This document shows, piece by piece, positions 5,019 through 5,587 of a DNA stretch of 5,587 bases (the stretch's first letter is position 1; each line of letters opens with the position of its first letter). Below the pieces are notes generated by a model, which had not been told where the DNA came from, ran no database searches, and was given only the letters and a program-made list of their open reading frames with translations. The position numbers were made by a program, and so were the translations under genes. The stretch comes from Nitrospirota bacterium. GTDB taxonomy: Bacteria > Nitrospirota > RBG-16-64-22 > JACRHK01. The stretch covers positions 1-5,587 of the forward strand of contig JACRHK010000281.1 in the NCBI GenBank assembly GCA_016217625.1. The letters run 5' to 3'.

Positions 5019-5587
5019 TCACTTCGCTCTCCAGTTCTCCAAGCGCGGGCCGGATATTCTGTCAACCCCCACCCTCTCCACCATCTCCCGCAACTCGCGG
5101 GCGTTGGCCACGGCCCATCCTTCCGCGTCGTTGTTGAAGTAGACGTACACCGTCTTCCCCGCATCCAGCCAGGCCCGGATGCGCCCGGCATCGTCAAGGA
5201 GAGCGCGCCGGCTGTATCGCGAGGCGTACAGGACAGCAGGGCCGTGGCGGCGGACGTACACAACATCCGCCGTGACCGGCCCCTCGACGCACAGATCCGG
5301 CCAGTCGGACAGGCAGAGGGCCGCCCCATGATCGACGAGGATCTGGCAGACCTCTACCGTCAGCCAGCTCGGGTGGCGGAATTCAAAGACCGCCTGCACG
5401 GGCCGGACGATCCGCTGCGCCTTGAGATACGCGAGCAGGTCCCGCAGACGTCCGGTGTCCGCTTTCCAGAAGGGCGGCAGTTGAAAGAGCAGGGGGCCCA
5501 GCGCAGGGCCCAGCCCCTTCACGGCCCGGAGGAAACGGGCCAGAAAGACCTCGGGGTCTTTGAGCTTCTTCATGTGGGTGACGAACC
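5019..5587 (-). CDS. DUF72 (YecE family) protein, N-terminal part outside the window
   Basis: The visible 189 residues are the C-terminal two-thirds or so of a DUF72 protein, a TIM-barrel-like family of unknown biochemical function. Diagnostic segments appear in the family's order: FVTHMKKLKD at the right edge, LGPLLFQLPPFWK, VFEFRHPSW, ALCLSDWPD, VVYVRRHGP, and VYVYFNNDAEGWAVANA near the end. The frame stays open to the right edge, and the residues before the internal Met (FVTH) match the conserved (F/I)xTHxKKL region. The ATG at 5573 is therefore internal and not the start. The missing part should be an N-terminal segment of the usual 240-300 residue protein. The stop codon is followed by a 144-base gap to the response regulator operon on the same strand. 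The family call is firm; no function can be assigned. Confidence 0.88.
   Translation of the reverse strand, partial: FVTHMKKLKDPEVFLARFLRAVKGLGPALGPLLFQLPPFWKADTGRLRDLLAYLKAQRIVRPVQAVFEFRHPSWLTVEVCQILVDHGAALCLSDWPDLCVEGPVTADVVYVRRHGPAVLYASRYSRRALLDDAGRIRAWLDAGKTVYVYFNNDAEGWAVANARELREMVERVGVDRISGPRLENWRAK

Noticed and set aside
5571..5573. ATG at 5573 as the start of the DUF72 gene.
   Set aside because: The codons before it are open to the window edge and encode FVTH, part of a conserved DUF72 segment, so the Met is internal.

Overview
The window is a GC-rich bacterial chromosome segment: sampled coding lines run near 70% GC by hand count, while the first 240 bases are about 41%. All seven genes I am confident of belong to widespread bacterial families. 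There is no rRNA, tRNA, CRISPR array, transposase or prophage gene. The organism cannot be named. The gene mix (response regulator with a zinc ribbon, PilZ, COG3044 ATPase, ClpS, DUF72) and the heptamer repeats would fit an environmental lineage such as Nitrospirota or NC10, but that is only an impression.

Layout. Bases 1-257 are AT-rich and hold at best the start of an unrecognised minus-strand gene running off the left edge. A plus-strand cluster follows: a YkgJ-type cysteine-cluster protein (276-881), a D-2-hydroxyacid dehydrogenase resembling glyoxylate/hydroxypyruvate reductase (844-1812, overlapping its neighbour by 38 bases), and a ClpS adaptor (1848-2162). A short heptamer repeat lies between the last two. 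A second set of heptamers, arranged as an inverted repeat, fills the gap to the convergent genes.

The minus strand then carries an apparent three-gene operon, read right to left: a response regulator with a C-terminal zinc ribbon (4874-4284), a PilZ domain protein (4266-3940) and a COG3044-type predicted ABC-class ATPase (3937-2207). Gaps are 17 and 2 bases. Upstream is a 144-base intergenic region with an extended -10 box set inside a short palindrome. At the right edge a DUF72/YecE protein on the same strand is cut off at its N-terminal side.

How the genes work together. The minus-strand operon suggests a signalling unit in which phosphorylation (receiver domain) and cyclic di-GMP (PilZ) are co-expressed with a poorly understood ATPase. 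The plus-strand genes look like housekeeping functions packed closely together. I see no clear new multi-gene system. The points most worth a second look are the altered N-degron pocket of ClpS, the heptamer repeats on both sides of clpS (one set contributes the ATPase stop codon), the receiver/zinc-ribbon fusion and the AT-rich left end.
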